DNA from: Candidatus Zhuqueibacterota bacterium
GTDB lineage: Bacteria > Zhuqueibacterota > Zhuqueibacteria > Oceanimicrobiales > Oceanimicrobiaceae
Length of the DNA stretch: 64,000 nucleotides
Reading direction: 5' to 3'
Assembly (NCBI GenBank): GCA_029262055.1
Contig: JAJDAD010000003.1
Coordinates: 35,150-99,149 of the forward strand
A model generated the notes under the pieces. That model was not told where the DNA came from. It did not search any database and worked only from the letters and a program-made list of their open reading frames with translations. The first letter of the stretch is position 1. Each line of letters opens with the position of its first letter. Below are positions 34,385 through 42,644 of the stretch, one piece after another. A program made the translations under genes and the position numbers.

Positions 34385-36406
34385 TTACGCGGTCGCCTTA
34401 CTTTTATAATCGGCACGGTTTCGAAGCATGCCTATCGCCGTAAGCAATTCTTTGAAACGCTGCGAATCGGCTGCTTCATTCGATGTTATTTCGGTGAACT
34501 CCTGGAACACGTCGCGAATGCCTGCCCGATCTTCGGAAGTCAGGACATAGTCGTTGGCCAGGACAGTTTCAATTGTGCTGGCCAGGACGTCCGGTAGCGC
34601 TCCGACTTTTGTGAGTCCAGCCTTAAGAGCCAGTCCGTAGAGGGCACTGGCAGCAAGTTCAATGTCTTCGAGGGCTGCGGTTTGACTGTCATTTGCTTCA
34701 AGGGAATCCAGGGCAAGGCCTATCACATTGAAATAGATGGACGCTTTTTGAGTGTATTGGCTTGCCTGATCCGGCTCACCGGTGTCTACCTTTATCACTG
34801 CCGGGTCATCATCGCCCTGAGCAGATCCGGCCTGGTGCAGTGTTTCGCCCTCCGGGGCCAGTTCAAGATCGCTCTCCGAGGCAGGTGTCGCACCCGGGTT
34901 GTTGATGTCAGCTATCAGGCCCAGCAACTCGTCATCACCAGCGCCCGGAATCTCAACCGGGTCTTCTTCCGGTTCCTCTTCATTTGAAAGAAGGGGTTGT
35001 CCGGCCCGGCTTTCGGTCTCCGGCTCCACTACTGATGCTATCAGAGATTTATCAATGGTATCACCATCAGGCGCCAAACCAAGAGGTTCTTCCTCTGCTG
35101 CCACTTCGCTTTGCGCGATGTCCTCAAACATATCCGTACCCGGCACGGAGACCTCGCTCCCCGCGAAGCTTGTCTCATGAACCACGGCAACTTCGTCCAA
35201 TGGACTTACTTCCGGCTCGCCCGGTTCAGCAACAGCGGGTTGTACCTCTGTCAGCTCTTCCGACAAGCCAGAATCCGGGGTGGACGCCAATGTCGTTGCG
35301 GGGTCCAGAATGGCCGGCAGGTCCTCAGTCTGTTCCGGAACCGGCTCTGTCATTTCCTCGGCTGGGATGGGATCTTCTTGCTTGTCGCGAAGACTCCTAC
35401 TCAATTGCTGCACAAGTTTTATATCAATGCTATCCAATTCCCGTTCTCTGAGAGCGGTCATTAGATCCCGCAGCTCCAGCAGATGAACCATGATCGCGGA
35501 AGGTTCAGCATCAGCGACGCTGCGCAGCTCATCAACCTGTTGCCTTGTTTTCAGAGCCAGTTGTTCGAAAGCCTCAAACCCATAAATCATCGCCGCCATC
35601 GCAAGCGAGTCTACGATTTCTCGTCCCTGATCTACGCTAGCCAGTGTTGCATCGCCGGACGCATTGACAACGGCATCCAACTTCTGCAGAAGTGCTTGCA
35701 GCTCGTGATCGAACAGGCCGATCAGACTGCCGGGCTCACGGCTCGGCGGGCTTTTTGCCTCTTCGACCACTTCGTCTACCACTACTCCCACCCGCTCATC
35801 CGTCACTAATTCGCTTTCGTCCTTTGTCTCGGCATGGACCTCCGTCGCTGTCTCGGGAGCATCAACTATTGCCTCTCCCGGGTCGTCTTCCTGCAGAACA
35901 ACCACCTCCCGCTCTGAACCGGCAGCGGCCTCTAATGGCACGTCATCCACCTGGGATACCGGTTCAACGAACGGCCGGGGTTCCTCAGGTTCGTCGATAT
36001 GGCCCAGGTAAAGACGTAACTGATTCATCCCGCCTTCATCCTGGAAAGCCAGCAACGCACTGTTAAACATCGAATGTGCGAGGCTTTCGATTTCTACTTT
36101 GAGTCTGTCCGAATCGAGATCGGCTGTATACAAATACTCCGTTCCACGGTTTATCTTGTCGTAGAATTCACCAAAGCCGGAAACCCGGTTCAGTATTTCC
36201 AATTCGTCGACGGCATTTTCAGCAGCCACGAGCTTGTCAAGCAATGTCCCCATCAGCAAATAGTGTTGCTTCTGGTGACTGTCTACCTCTTCCAGTACCC
36301 GTTCTATTTCGCTGCTCAAGCAGTTGTAGAAATAGCTGCTGGTATGGAAGAAACGATTGACCAGTTCATGGTGAAAATCTTGTTGGGACAGAGTTGCTTC
36401 GCTCAT
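34385..36406 (-). CDS. Large acidic protein with two degenerate HPt-like domains
   Basis: 673 residues from the ATG at 36404-36406. The N-terminal helical domain (1-135) is of unknown type. Two helical domains resemble HPt/CheA-P1 bundles: residues ~228-315 with DSLAMAAMIYGF (266-277) and ~550-660 with SALYGLALKAGL (587-598). Both align to the HTLKGSAGMLGL-like core, but the histidine is Asp and Ser respectively. Between them lie long Glu/Pro/Asp-rich, probably disordered linkers. No known enzyme motif. It ends 38 bases before ftsZ and follows the lytic transglycosylase gene by 32. A scaffold linking signalling proteins to the FtsZ-like filament is my inference. Confidence 0.6.
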   Translation of the reverse strand: MSEATLSQQDFHHELVNRFFHTSSYFYNCLSSEIERVLEEVDSHQKQHYLLMGTLLDKLVAAENAVDELEILNRVSGFGEFYDKINRGTEYLYTADLDSDRLKVEIESLAHSMFNSALLAFQDEGGMNQLRLYLGHIDEPEEPRPFVEPVSQVDDVPLEAAAGSEREVVVLQEDDPGEAIVDAPETATEVHAETKDESELVTDERVGVVVDEVVEEAKSPPSREPGSLIGLFDHELQALLQKLDAVVNASGDATLASVDQGREIVDSLAMAAMIYGFEAFEQLALKTRQQVDELRSVADAEPSAIMVHLLELRDLMTALRERELDSIDIKLVQQLSRSLRDKQEDPIPAEEMTEPVPEQTEDLPAILDPATTLASTPDSGLSEELTEVQPAVAEPGEPEVSPLDEVAVVHETSFAGSEVSVPGTDMFEDIAQSEVAAEEEPLGLAPDGDTIDKSLIASVVEPETESRAGQPLLSNEEEPEEDPVEIPGAGDDELLGLIADINNPGATPASESDLELAPEGETLHQAGSAQGDDDPAVIKVDTGEPDQASQYTQKASIYFNVIGLALDSLEANDSQTAALEDIELAASALYGLALKAGLTKVGALPDVLASTIETVLANDYVLTSEDRAGIRDVFQEFTEITSNEAADSQRFKELLTAIGMLRNRADYKSKATA

Positions 36407-36438
36407 CAATCTCAATTCCTGTCAAGAGTGTCGTGTCA

Positions 36439-37128
36439 TTAGTTCCTAAATGTGTCGTACAGCTTCAAAACGGCCGGTATGTAGTCGCGGGTCTCCTCAT
36501 ACAACACCTCGTCGTTGCGCCCACTCGCCAGCCATTTCTTAGCGCGCACGGCGCCTCCGTTATAGGCAGCGAGACCACCGTCAATGCTATACAGTTCGAT
36601 CAACATTGAGAGGTAGCGGCAGCCCAACCTGATATTTGTCACCGGTTCAAAAAGCACCCGTTCTGCTGTCGTCCAGGCTACGTTTGCATGTTGACTCATA
36701 AGTCGACCCGTGCCCGGCATGATCTGCATAAGGCCGAGTGCGCCAACCGGTGATACTACTTGTGGATCCCATGTGCGGGCACTTTCGTGGGTAATGGTCG
36801 CGCAGATCAAATCAACATCCAGATTGTCATATTTGACGCTCATTTCATGGACGGTGTCTGCAATCCGGTCGCTTGTCTCCCCATTGAGGGACTGGTTGTA
36901 GGTCCTGATTATTTCTTTTATTTTTCCGATAGATTGCCGGCGAACCCTGTCCGTGGTGGCAGCCCCCCGATAGGTGCCTACCATTCTTGACACCACCTCC
37001 AAGCGGAACGCCTCATCTATTTTTTTCGTAACCTTTGGGGAAAAGCTAACCATTGAGCTCAGTGTTAATGCAATCAGCAGAACAAAGCCAACCTTGACCA
37101 ATATTCTGCGCATCAATGAAGCAGGCAA
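36439..37128 (-). CDS. SLT-family lytic transglycosylase
   Basis: 229 residues starting at TTG (37126-37128), which has GGAGG seven bases upstream; an ATG five codons later lacks one. One N-terminal membrane helix or uncleaved signal (residues 7-28) precedes a goose-lysozyme/SLT catalytic domain. The acid Glu is in ICATITHESARTWDP, followed by PVGALGLMQIMPGTGRL and LAAYNGGAVRAKKW, as in Slt70/MltC. Cleaves peptidoglycan glycan strands to anhydro-muropeptides in the periplasm. Its place between the pseudo-HPt protein and a receiver protein suggests local wall cutting under control of the signalling operon. Confidence 0.92.
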   Translation of the reverse strand: MPASLMRRILVKVGFVLLIALTLSSMVSFSPKVTKKIDEAFRLEVVSRMVGTYRGAATTDRVRRQSIGKIKEIIRTYNQSLNGETSDRIADTVHEMSVKYDNLDVDLICATITHESARTWDPQVVSPVGALGLMQIMPGTGRLMSQHANVAWTTAERVLFEPVTNIRLGCRYLSMLIELYSIDGGLAAYNGGAVRAKKWLASGRNDEVLYEETRDYIPAVLKLYDTFRN

Positions 37129-37185
37129 GAAGACACCTCCTGTCAGGACGATTCTTGCAAGAAACCAAACAACTGTGTTCCCTTT

Positions 37186-37581
37186 TCAAACTTCTTGTCC
37201 CTGTTTCAAGATCGTCCTCGATGTGGCTTCCTTTAGCAAACGCAACAGCTTTTCTACATCTATTGGCTTTGTCAGGCAGGCCAAAATACCACCCTCTCCG
37301 ACCAACGCGTCTAGTTCCGGCATGCCCGACGTCGTCAAGATTATGGTTGTCAAGTCCGGGTTCATTGGTTTCAACTGGGCCATCAATTTCAGTGCGGCAA
37401 TATCAGGTAATTGAAAATCTGTGATCAGGGCCGCTATTGGCGGAGTAGCCAGTGTGAGTGCGGTTTTGCCATCGGGAGCCGGAACCACTGCAAAACCCTC
37501 GTCGGTCAGTATTCTCGAAAGTCCGGCCCGGCTATTGCAATCAGTTTCCGCAACCAGGACTTTCGGCATACCATACTTCAT
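37186..37581 (-). CDS. Single-domain response regulator
   Basis: 131 residues, receiver only. Phospho-acceptor Asp in AALITDFQLPDI, Thr in TIILTTSG, Lys in ACLTKPID. The usual acidic pair is ETD in VLVAETDCN, slightly atypical. It ends 57 bases before the transglycosylase and starts two bases after parA ends. CheY-like output: may bind a partner such as ParA or the neighbouring pseudo-HPt proteins. The ATG at codon 5 is a possible alternative start. Confidence 0.85.
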   Translation of the reverse strand: MKYGMPKVLVAETDCNSRAGLSRILTDEGFAVVPAPDGKTALTLATPPIAALITDFQLPDIAALKLMAQLKPMNPDLTTIILTTSGMPELDALVGEGGILACLTKPIDVEKLLRLLKEATSRTILKQGQEV

Positions 37582-37583
37582 GC

Positions 37584-38399
37584 CTATGCTGCGACAAGCT
37601 CTTCGGTCACAGGCGCTTTGTTATCGACAGCCATGTAGCCACTCCCGACAACCTCGCGTGCCAGTTCCAGATAACTCTTGGCGCCGTTACAGTGTTTGTC
37701 AAACCCAATAACCGGTTGTCCGTAGTAGGGGACTTCCGCCAATCGAATGTTACGTGGAATAATCGTCGAGAACACCAAACCCTGCAAAGTGTACCGGACT
37801 TTTTCCATGACGATGCGCGTTAGCTTGTTGCGGGAATCAACCATGGTCAGCAAAAATCCGCGATATCTCAAGTTCGGGTTGTCCTCATTCTTGATGATTC
37901 GGGTAAGCTTGAGGAACCTGCCGAGAGCTTTCAGCGCGTAGTACTCGCACTGAATCGGTACGATCAAGGAATCTGCTGCCAGCAGGCCGTTGAAAGTCAG
38001 GCTACCCAAGGATGGCGGACAGTCTATCAGTATAAAATCATAATCATCCTTAACCGCGGCGAGCTCGGATTTTAGCCTGGTTTTGGAGGTAACGCCCCCC
38101 AGGTTGCGACGCTCCTGCTCATCGGACCAGATGTTGGTCGGCACAAATTTGAAATTGTCGAAAAGTCTTGTGGGGTGGATTGTATCTTCTAATGAAGCAT
38201 CACCCAGGAACAGGTCGAAAATTCCGGCATTGATGTCGTACCGGGTGTAACCGAAACTGGCCGCAACGCTGCCTTGCGGGTCCAGATCAATCAAAAGCAC
38301 TCTGTTGCCGAGATGTGCCAGACTCGCGCTCAGATTTACAGCCGTGGTGGTTTTGCCGACACCGCCCTTTTGACTCGCAATTGCTATGACTTCTCCCAT
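37584..38399 (-). CDS. ParA-family partition/positioning ATPase (orphan)
   Basis: 271 residues. Deviant Walker A IASQKGGVGKTTTAVNLSAS at the N-terminus, with the signature first lysine; Walker A' VLLIDLDPQGS; Walker B FILIDCPPS. Close in pattern to Soj/ParA. No parB or parS is visible nearby; instead it lies between two response regulators, so it more likely positions a protein complex (as McdA, PpfA or ParC do) than a chromosome. It is preceded by the DUF4388 regulator by 37 bases. Confidence 0.9.
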   Translation of the reverse strand: MGEVIAIASQKGGVGKTTTAVNLSASLAHLGNRVLLIDLDPQGSVAASFGYTRYDINAGIFDLFLGDASLEDTIHPTRLFDNFKFVPTNIWSDEQERRNLGGVTSKTRLKSELAAVKDDYDFILIDCPPSLGSLTFNGLLAADSLIVPIQCEYYALKALGRFLKLTRIIKNEDNPNLRYRGFLLTMVDSRNKLTRIVMEKVRYTLQGLVFSTIIPRNIRLAEVPYYGQPVIGFDKHCNGAKSYLELAREVVGSGYMAVDNKAPVTEELVAA

Positions 38400-38436
38400 G
38401 ATTAGGCCCTTTTGCTTTGGTACGAAAATCCCTTGG

Positions 38437-39105
38437 TTAAGCGCACTGATGTAGCAGTGTTTTCCAGTCTCTGGAAATTGTCCGCTTCATCGGAATGTCG
38501 TCATGCCTGACTTTGAAAGTACCGTTGTTCCAATTTAACATATTATAGAAGGCGCGTTCGCCATAGAGTTGTCCACATTCCGCATGAACGATGTCGCCAT
38601 CTCTAAAATAGATCGTTCCCATCGTTTCCCGGCGCGAGATACAGAGTGAGGAATTGCTCTTGTTAGAGCAATATAGTTGCACGAGGTCGTGGATCCCGGC
38701 TGTCTCTATCGAACCTTTGAACCCCTTCTCCGGAAAGTTCAAGGCTGAAAAGACTATCTGCCGCAGGTAACCGATATCAAAGGGCTTCTCCAGATAGAAG
38801 TAACTGCCCAGGTCATCAGAGCGCTCCATAACTTCATTGGAGCCGTATGCGGTAATGATTATGACGCGTGTGTCCGGGTGCAACTTCCGGATCTGAGAGA
38901 CCAAAGCCATGCCATCACACCCCGGCATACGGACATCTGAGATGACTAGATCAAATCGTTCTTTTTTGATGAGTTTTAGAGCAGCTGTTCCCGTATTCAC
39001 ACACCGAACATCAAGAATAGGCTTAGAGTTTTTCAGGCTCCTTGCCAAGGCCCATGTGATGTCCTCTTCGTCATCAGCAATGAGAATTTTTTTCAGGTCG
39101 GTCAA
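38437..39105 (-). CDS. Response regulator with C-terminal DUF4388 (PatA-like) domain
   Basis: 222 residues from TTG at 39103-39105, which has GGAG six bases upstream; an earlier ATG (39171) lacks a site. Receiver with LIADDEEDITWALARSL, phospho-Asp in LVISDVRMPGCDG, and Lys in YLEKPFD. The C-terminal ~100 residues contain FKGSIETAGIHDLVQLYCSN and GTIYFRDGDIVHAECG, the pattern of DUF4388, known from PatA and gliding/surface-behaviour regulators. The output is thought to be protein-protein rather than DNA binding. Confidence 0.85.
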   Translation of the reverse strand: MTDLKKILIADDEEDITWALARSLKNSKPILDVRCVNTGTAALKLIKKERFDLVISDVRMPGCDGMALVSQIRKLHPDTRVIIITAYGSNEVMERSDDLGSYFYLEKPFDIGYLRQIVFSALNFPEKGFKGSIETAGIHDLVQLYCSNKSNSSLCISRRETMGTIYFRDGDIVHAECGQLYGERAFYNMLNWNNGTFKVRHDDIPMKRTISRDWKTLLHQCA

Positions 39106-39370
39106 TCCATTCTCCGGTGGTAATCCAGCCCGTGAGTGTGAAAGGCAATCAGTATACCAAACAGCACGCATTTACCCTGTTTTTGTGGCAACTACTCAAA
39201 TAGCTGCCTTCAGATAGGATTTCGTCACGCAAAATCAAAAGCTTAACTAGCGTGGAACTTGTTATAATAAATTAAAAAAGAGGGACTTACAGGAAGAGCA
39301 AAACATGGCTGAAAGACAAAGAGTACGAAAAACTCTCAGAGGGGGTGACTAATTATCGGACAGCTGACTA

Positions 39371-40738
39371 TTACACGATTCCATAGTTTTTCATTTTTTC
39401 GCGGAGAGTGGACCGGGATATGTTGAGCATTCTGGCCGTTTGCGACTTGTTGCCATTATATTTCCGCAAGACATTAGAGATATGGACCCTTTCCATGTCT
39501 TCCAGCGCGTCGGAGCCGGAGCCGTCCTGACTCCATTCGTGGGAAGAACCCGATTTGGCGAAGCCCTGCTGCAACTCTAAAGGTAAGTGCGACGATTGCA
39601 GCTCATCGTCCTCGCATAAAATGACAGCTCTTTCCACCACATTCTTGAGCTCGCGAACGTTGCCGGGCCAGGCGTATTTTTGCATTTTCTCGGACGCATC
39701 GGACGCAATTCCGGAAATCTCTTTGCCAAATTCCGCGTTGTTTCTCTCGATAAAGAGCATCGCCAGAGGGATCACGTCTTCAGTGCGTTCACTCAGTTTC
39801 GCTATGTTGAGCACCATCACTTTCAGGCGATAATAAAGATCTTCGCGAAACGACTGCTGCTCGACGCAGTCTTCCAGGTTGCGGTTTGTCGCCGCGATTA
39901 TTCTGACATCGATTTGGATGTCAGATGTGCCACCAATACGCCGGAATGATTGCGTCTCCAGCACTCGCAAGAACTTTGGCTGGATGCTCATTTGCATACT
40001 GGAAATCTCATCCAGAAAAATTGTGCCATTGTTGGCCATTTCGAAAATACCTTTCTTCAAGCCCTTGGCATCTGTGAAAGCGCCTTTCTCATGGCCGAAC
40101 AGCTCGCTTTCAAGCAAATTCTCTGGGATAGCCGCACAGTTGATCTTGACGATGGGTTTGTCGGAGCGGGCGCTCCAGTTGTGCACAGCATTGGCCACTA
40201 ATTCCTTGCCGGTCCCGCTTTCACCCTGGATAAGAACGGATGTTTTGGGTGTGCCCGCCACGATCTTGATCAGCTTCTTCAGCTCACGCATCGGCCTGGA
40301 GTTGCCGTAAAGCTCGTTGTCGGGGAAGCGCACTTGCTGGCTTTTTAGACGCGAGACTTCCTTCTTAAGGCTGTGCGTTTCCAGGGCCTTGGCTACCACC
40401 AGCTTCAATTGGTCGAGCTCAAAGGGCTTCATCAAATAGTCATAAGCGCCCTTTTTCATGGCGTCTACCGCAGGGCGGGCATCGGTGGTCGCGGTGATCA
40501 TGACTACCAGAATATCCGGGTCCTTGTCCTTGATCGACTCCAGGATGTCGATGCCGTTCATGTCCGGTAGTTTGATATCGAGCAGGACCAGATCGATGAT
40601 ATCCTGTGCCAGGATTGAAAGTCCGTGTTTCCCATTGAATGCGGTCCGCACTTTGCTACCCTGTTTGCGAAGTACATCCGCCAATGTTTGGCACAAGTCT
40701 TCGTTATCTTCTATTATTAAAACGTTAGCTTTGGTCAT
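39371..40738 (-). CDS. NtrC-family sigma-54-dependent response regulator
   Basis: 455 residues: receiver (1-120; LIIEDNEDLCQTL, LVLLDIKLPDMNGI, YLMKPFELD), AAA+ domain (about 150-385) with Walker A IQGESGTGKELVAN, sigma-54 contact loop GAFTDA (a common variant of GAFTGA), Walker B GTIFLDEIS and an Arg finger region NRNLEDC. A Fis-type helix-turn-helix ends the protein (NGNKSQTARMLNISRSTLRE). Activates sigma-54 promoters. It lies seven bases after the hybrid kinase gene. The 199+66-base region after it (39106-39370) shows no gene. Confidence 0.96.
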   Translation of the reverse strand: MTKANVLIIEDNEDLCQTLADVLRKQGSKVRTAFNGKHGLSILAQDIIDLVLLDIKLPDMNGIDILESIKDKDPDILVVMITATTDARPAVDAMKKGAYDYLMKPFELDQLKLVVAKALETHSLKKEVSRLKSQQVRFPDNELYGNSRPMRELKKLIKIVAGTPKTSVLIQGESGTGKELVANAVHNWSARSDKPIVKINCAAIPENLLESELFGHEKGAFTDAKGLKKGIFEMANNGTIFLDEISSMQMSIQPKFLRVLETQSFRRIGGTSDIQIDVRIIAATNRNLEDCVEQQSFREDLYYRLKVMVLNIAKLSERTEDVIPLAMLFIERNNAEFGKEISGIASDASEKMQKYAWPGNVRELKNVVERAVILCEDDELQSSHLPLELQQGFAKSGSSHEWSQDGSGSDALEDMERVHISNVLRKYNGNKSQTARMLNISRSTLREKMKNYGIV

Positions 40739-40745
40739 CGGTACT

Positions 40746-42644
40746 TTATTCCTCCGTAGGCAGCAAGATCCTGAATGTCGTACCCTTACCCTTCCCGCTC
40801 TCTACCTGAATGTCTGCTTCGTGTTCGGTGATAATTCTGTATACAATTGAAAGACCCAAACCGGAACCCTGGGGTTTTGTTGTGAAAAACGGATTAAAAA
40901 TGGACGGCAAAGCCTCGTCGTCGATACCTGCGCCGGTATCTGTCAGCAAAACTTCCACGTACAGGGCGCTTTTCTTTTGATAGGGGAAAGTGCGACCTCG
41001 CCGATCAACACGATTGATCGTAGTCACCTTCGACTGGGCCTGGATGTGCAGATCGCCTCCCTCAGTCATTGCGTCGATTGCATTCAGGTAGAGATTAACA
41101 AATACCTGTTGGATTTGGTAAAAGTCCACGTACAGCAAAGGCAGGTCGGAGGCAAAACTCTCCGTGTACTTTATTGACTGTCGCCGCATCCTGTTTTCTA
41201 CCAGCGCGACTACCTCCTGAACAATCTCCTGCAGCCGGATGCACCTCCGTTTGGGTTGCCGGGGTTTGGCGTAGGAAAAAATCGTTTTAAGAAGATCGTC
41301 CATTCGGTTCACTTGCCGTACGATCCTGGAGACATATTCCCGGCGTGAGTCGTCCGGCTCGATATCCTCCTCCAGCGTCTGGGCAATGGTCTTGATGCCG
41401 GCGAGCGGATTCCTGATCTCGTGCGCGATTCCGGAGGCCAAAACACCCATGGAAGCGAGTCGGTCCATTCGCTGGACCTCGGTTTGCATCTGCTTTATCT
41501 GCGTGATATCCCTGAAAGAAATGATCATCCCGACCCGGCGATTGTTCATGTCATAGCGCGGGGTGACGGTGAATCCCACAAAAATGGCCTTGCCATTACT
41601 AGCGCTCAGCCGCATCTCCCGGTTGAGCAGGCCTTGATCCGGATCGTGAATGTTCATCAGCAGGCGTTCACAATCTTCGGGGGGAAACACCTCATCCAGG
41701 GTCTTTTGCACCACAGCTTCCGGAGCAAATCCAAGAATATCTGCCGCGCCATTGTTGAAGGAGGTCACTCGGTTGTTCAAATCGATTGTGATAAGTCCTG
41801 AGCCCATGCTCTCAATGATACTTTCGTTGAAGTTCTTCAACTCGGTCACTTCCTGCTCGAGCTTCTTCTTGTCCGTGATATTGCGGGCAATGGCCACACA
41901 ACCAATCACGCTCCCCCTTTCGAATATGGGATTGATGTTGATCGACAGGTAAATATTTTCATCCGTAGCTGACCTCAGCCTGATCTCAAAGATCCGGGCC
42001 TTGCCGCTGATGGTCTCCTCAAAATTTAGACGCGTCAATTCCCGGTCTTCGGGCAAGACCAGGTCAAACAGTTTCTCGCCCAACCAACCATCCCGGTCGA
42101 GGCCGGAGATTGATGCAAGTCTGCGATTTATGAAAACAAAAGTGCCTTCGGCATCGAGCGTAAAAATGAGATCGCTGGCGTTCTCGATCAAATCCTGGTA
42201 CTTATACTCCGACCGCTTGACCTGCTCCACCAACTCCTTGTTCTTACCACGCAGGTCGCTCAGCATGAGGACATTATCGATGACATTCACCAGTTCCCGG
42301 TTACCAAACGGCTTCAGGAGGAAGGCGCTCAGGCCAAGTTCAAACAGCTCCTTGCGCTCTATGTCATCTTCTGACGCGGCCGTGAGCATGATCACCGGGA
42401 TGTAGCGCACTGACTTGTACAGAGGATTGTTGTTGAGCTCCACCAGATACTCGTGACCGTTCATCCCGGGCATGAAGTAGTCTAGTATGACCAGGCCTGG
42501 GCGTTCGCTGAGCAAGAGTTTCAGTCCCTCCTCACCCGATGAAGCTGGTACGTAAGAAAACCCGGCCTGGCGAATGACGATGCCGCCTATTTCCAGCATA
42601 TCCGGGTCGTCGTCGACGAAGAGAATGGTTCGGCTATCCTGCAC
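40746..42644 (-). CDS. Hybrid sensor kinase: REC-PAS-PAS-HisKA-HATPase
   Basis: 632 residues, cytoplasmic. An N-terminal receiver (Asp in LVILDYFMPGMNG) precedes two PAS domains (about 135-250 and 262-380; DLIFTLDAEGTFVFINRR and MGSGLITIDLNNRV), HisKA with phospho-His in VLASGIAHEIRNPLAGIKT, and an HATPase_c domain with VNLYLNAIDAMTEGG, DTGAGIDDE and GSGLGLSIVYRI. The H-box and ATP lid are NtrB-like, so it probably phosphorylates the NtrC-type regulator next door. GTG start (42642-42644), 11-base overlap with the previous gene. Confidence 0.93.
   Translation of the reverse strand: MQDSRTILFVDDDPDMLEIGGIVIRQAGFSYVPASSGEEGLKLLLSERPGLVILDYFMPGMNGHEYLVELNNNPLYKSVRYIPVIMLTAASEDDIERKELFELGLSAFLLKPFGNRELVNVIDNVLMLSDLRGKNKELVEQVKRSEYKYQDLIENASDLIFTLDAEGTFVFINRRLASISGLDRDGWLGEKLFDLVLPEDRELTRLNFEETISGKARIFEIRLRSATDENIYLSININPIFERGSVIGCVAIARNITDKKKLEQEVTELKNFNESIIESMGSGLITIDLNNRVTSFNNGAADILGFAPEAVVQKTLDEVFPPEDCERLLMNIHDPDQGLLNREMRLSASNGKAIFVGFTVTPRYDMNNRRVGMIISFRDITQIKQMQTEVQRMDRLASMGVLASGIAHEIRNPLAGIKTIAQTLEEDIEPDDSRREYVSRIVRQVNRMDDLLKTIFSYAKPRQPKRRCIRLQEIVQEVVALVENRMRRQSIKYTESFASDLPLLYVDFYQIQQVFVNLYLNAIDAMTEGGDLHIQAQSKVTTINRVDRRGRTFPYQKKSALYVEVLLTDTGAGIDDEALPSIFNPFFTTKPQGSGLGLSIVYRIITEHEADIQVESGKGKGTTFRILLPTEE

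Noticed and set aside
39371..40738. GAFTDA instead of GAFTGA in the NtrC-type activator as a loss of sigma-54 contact
   Set aside because: GAFTDA is a frequent functional variant in this family and the rest of the AAA+ domain is intact.
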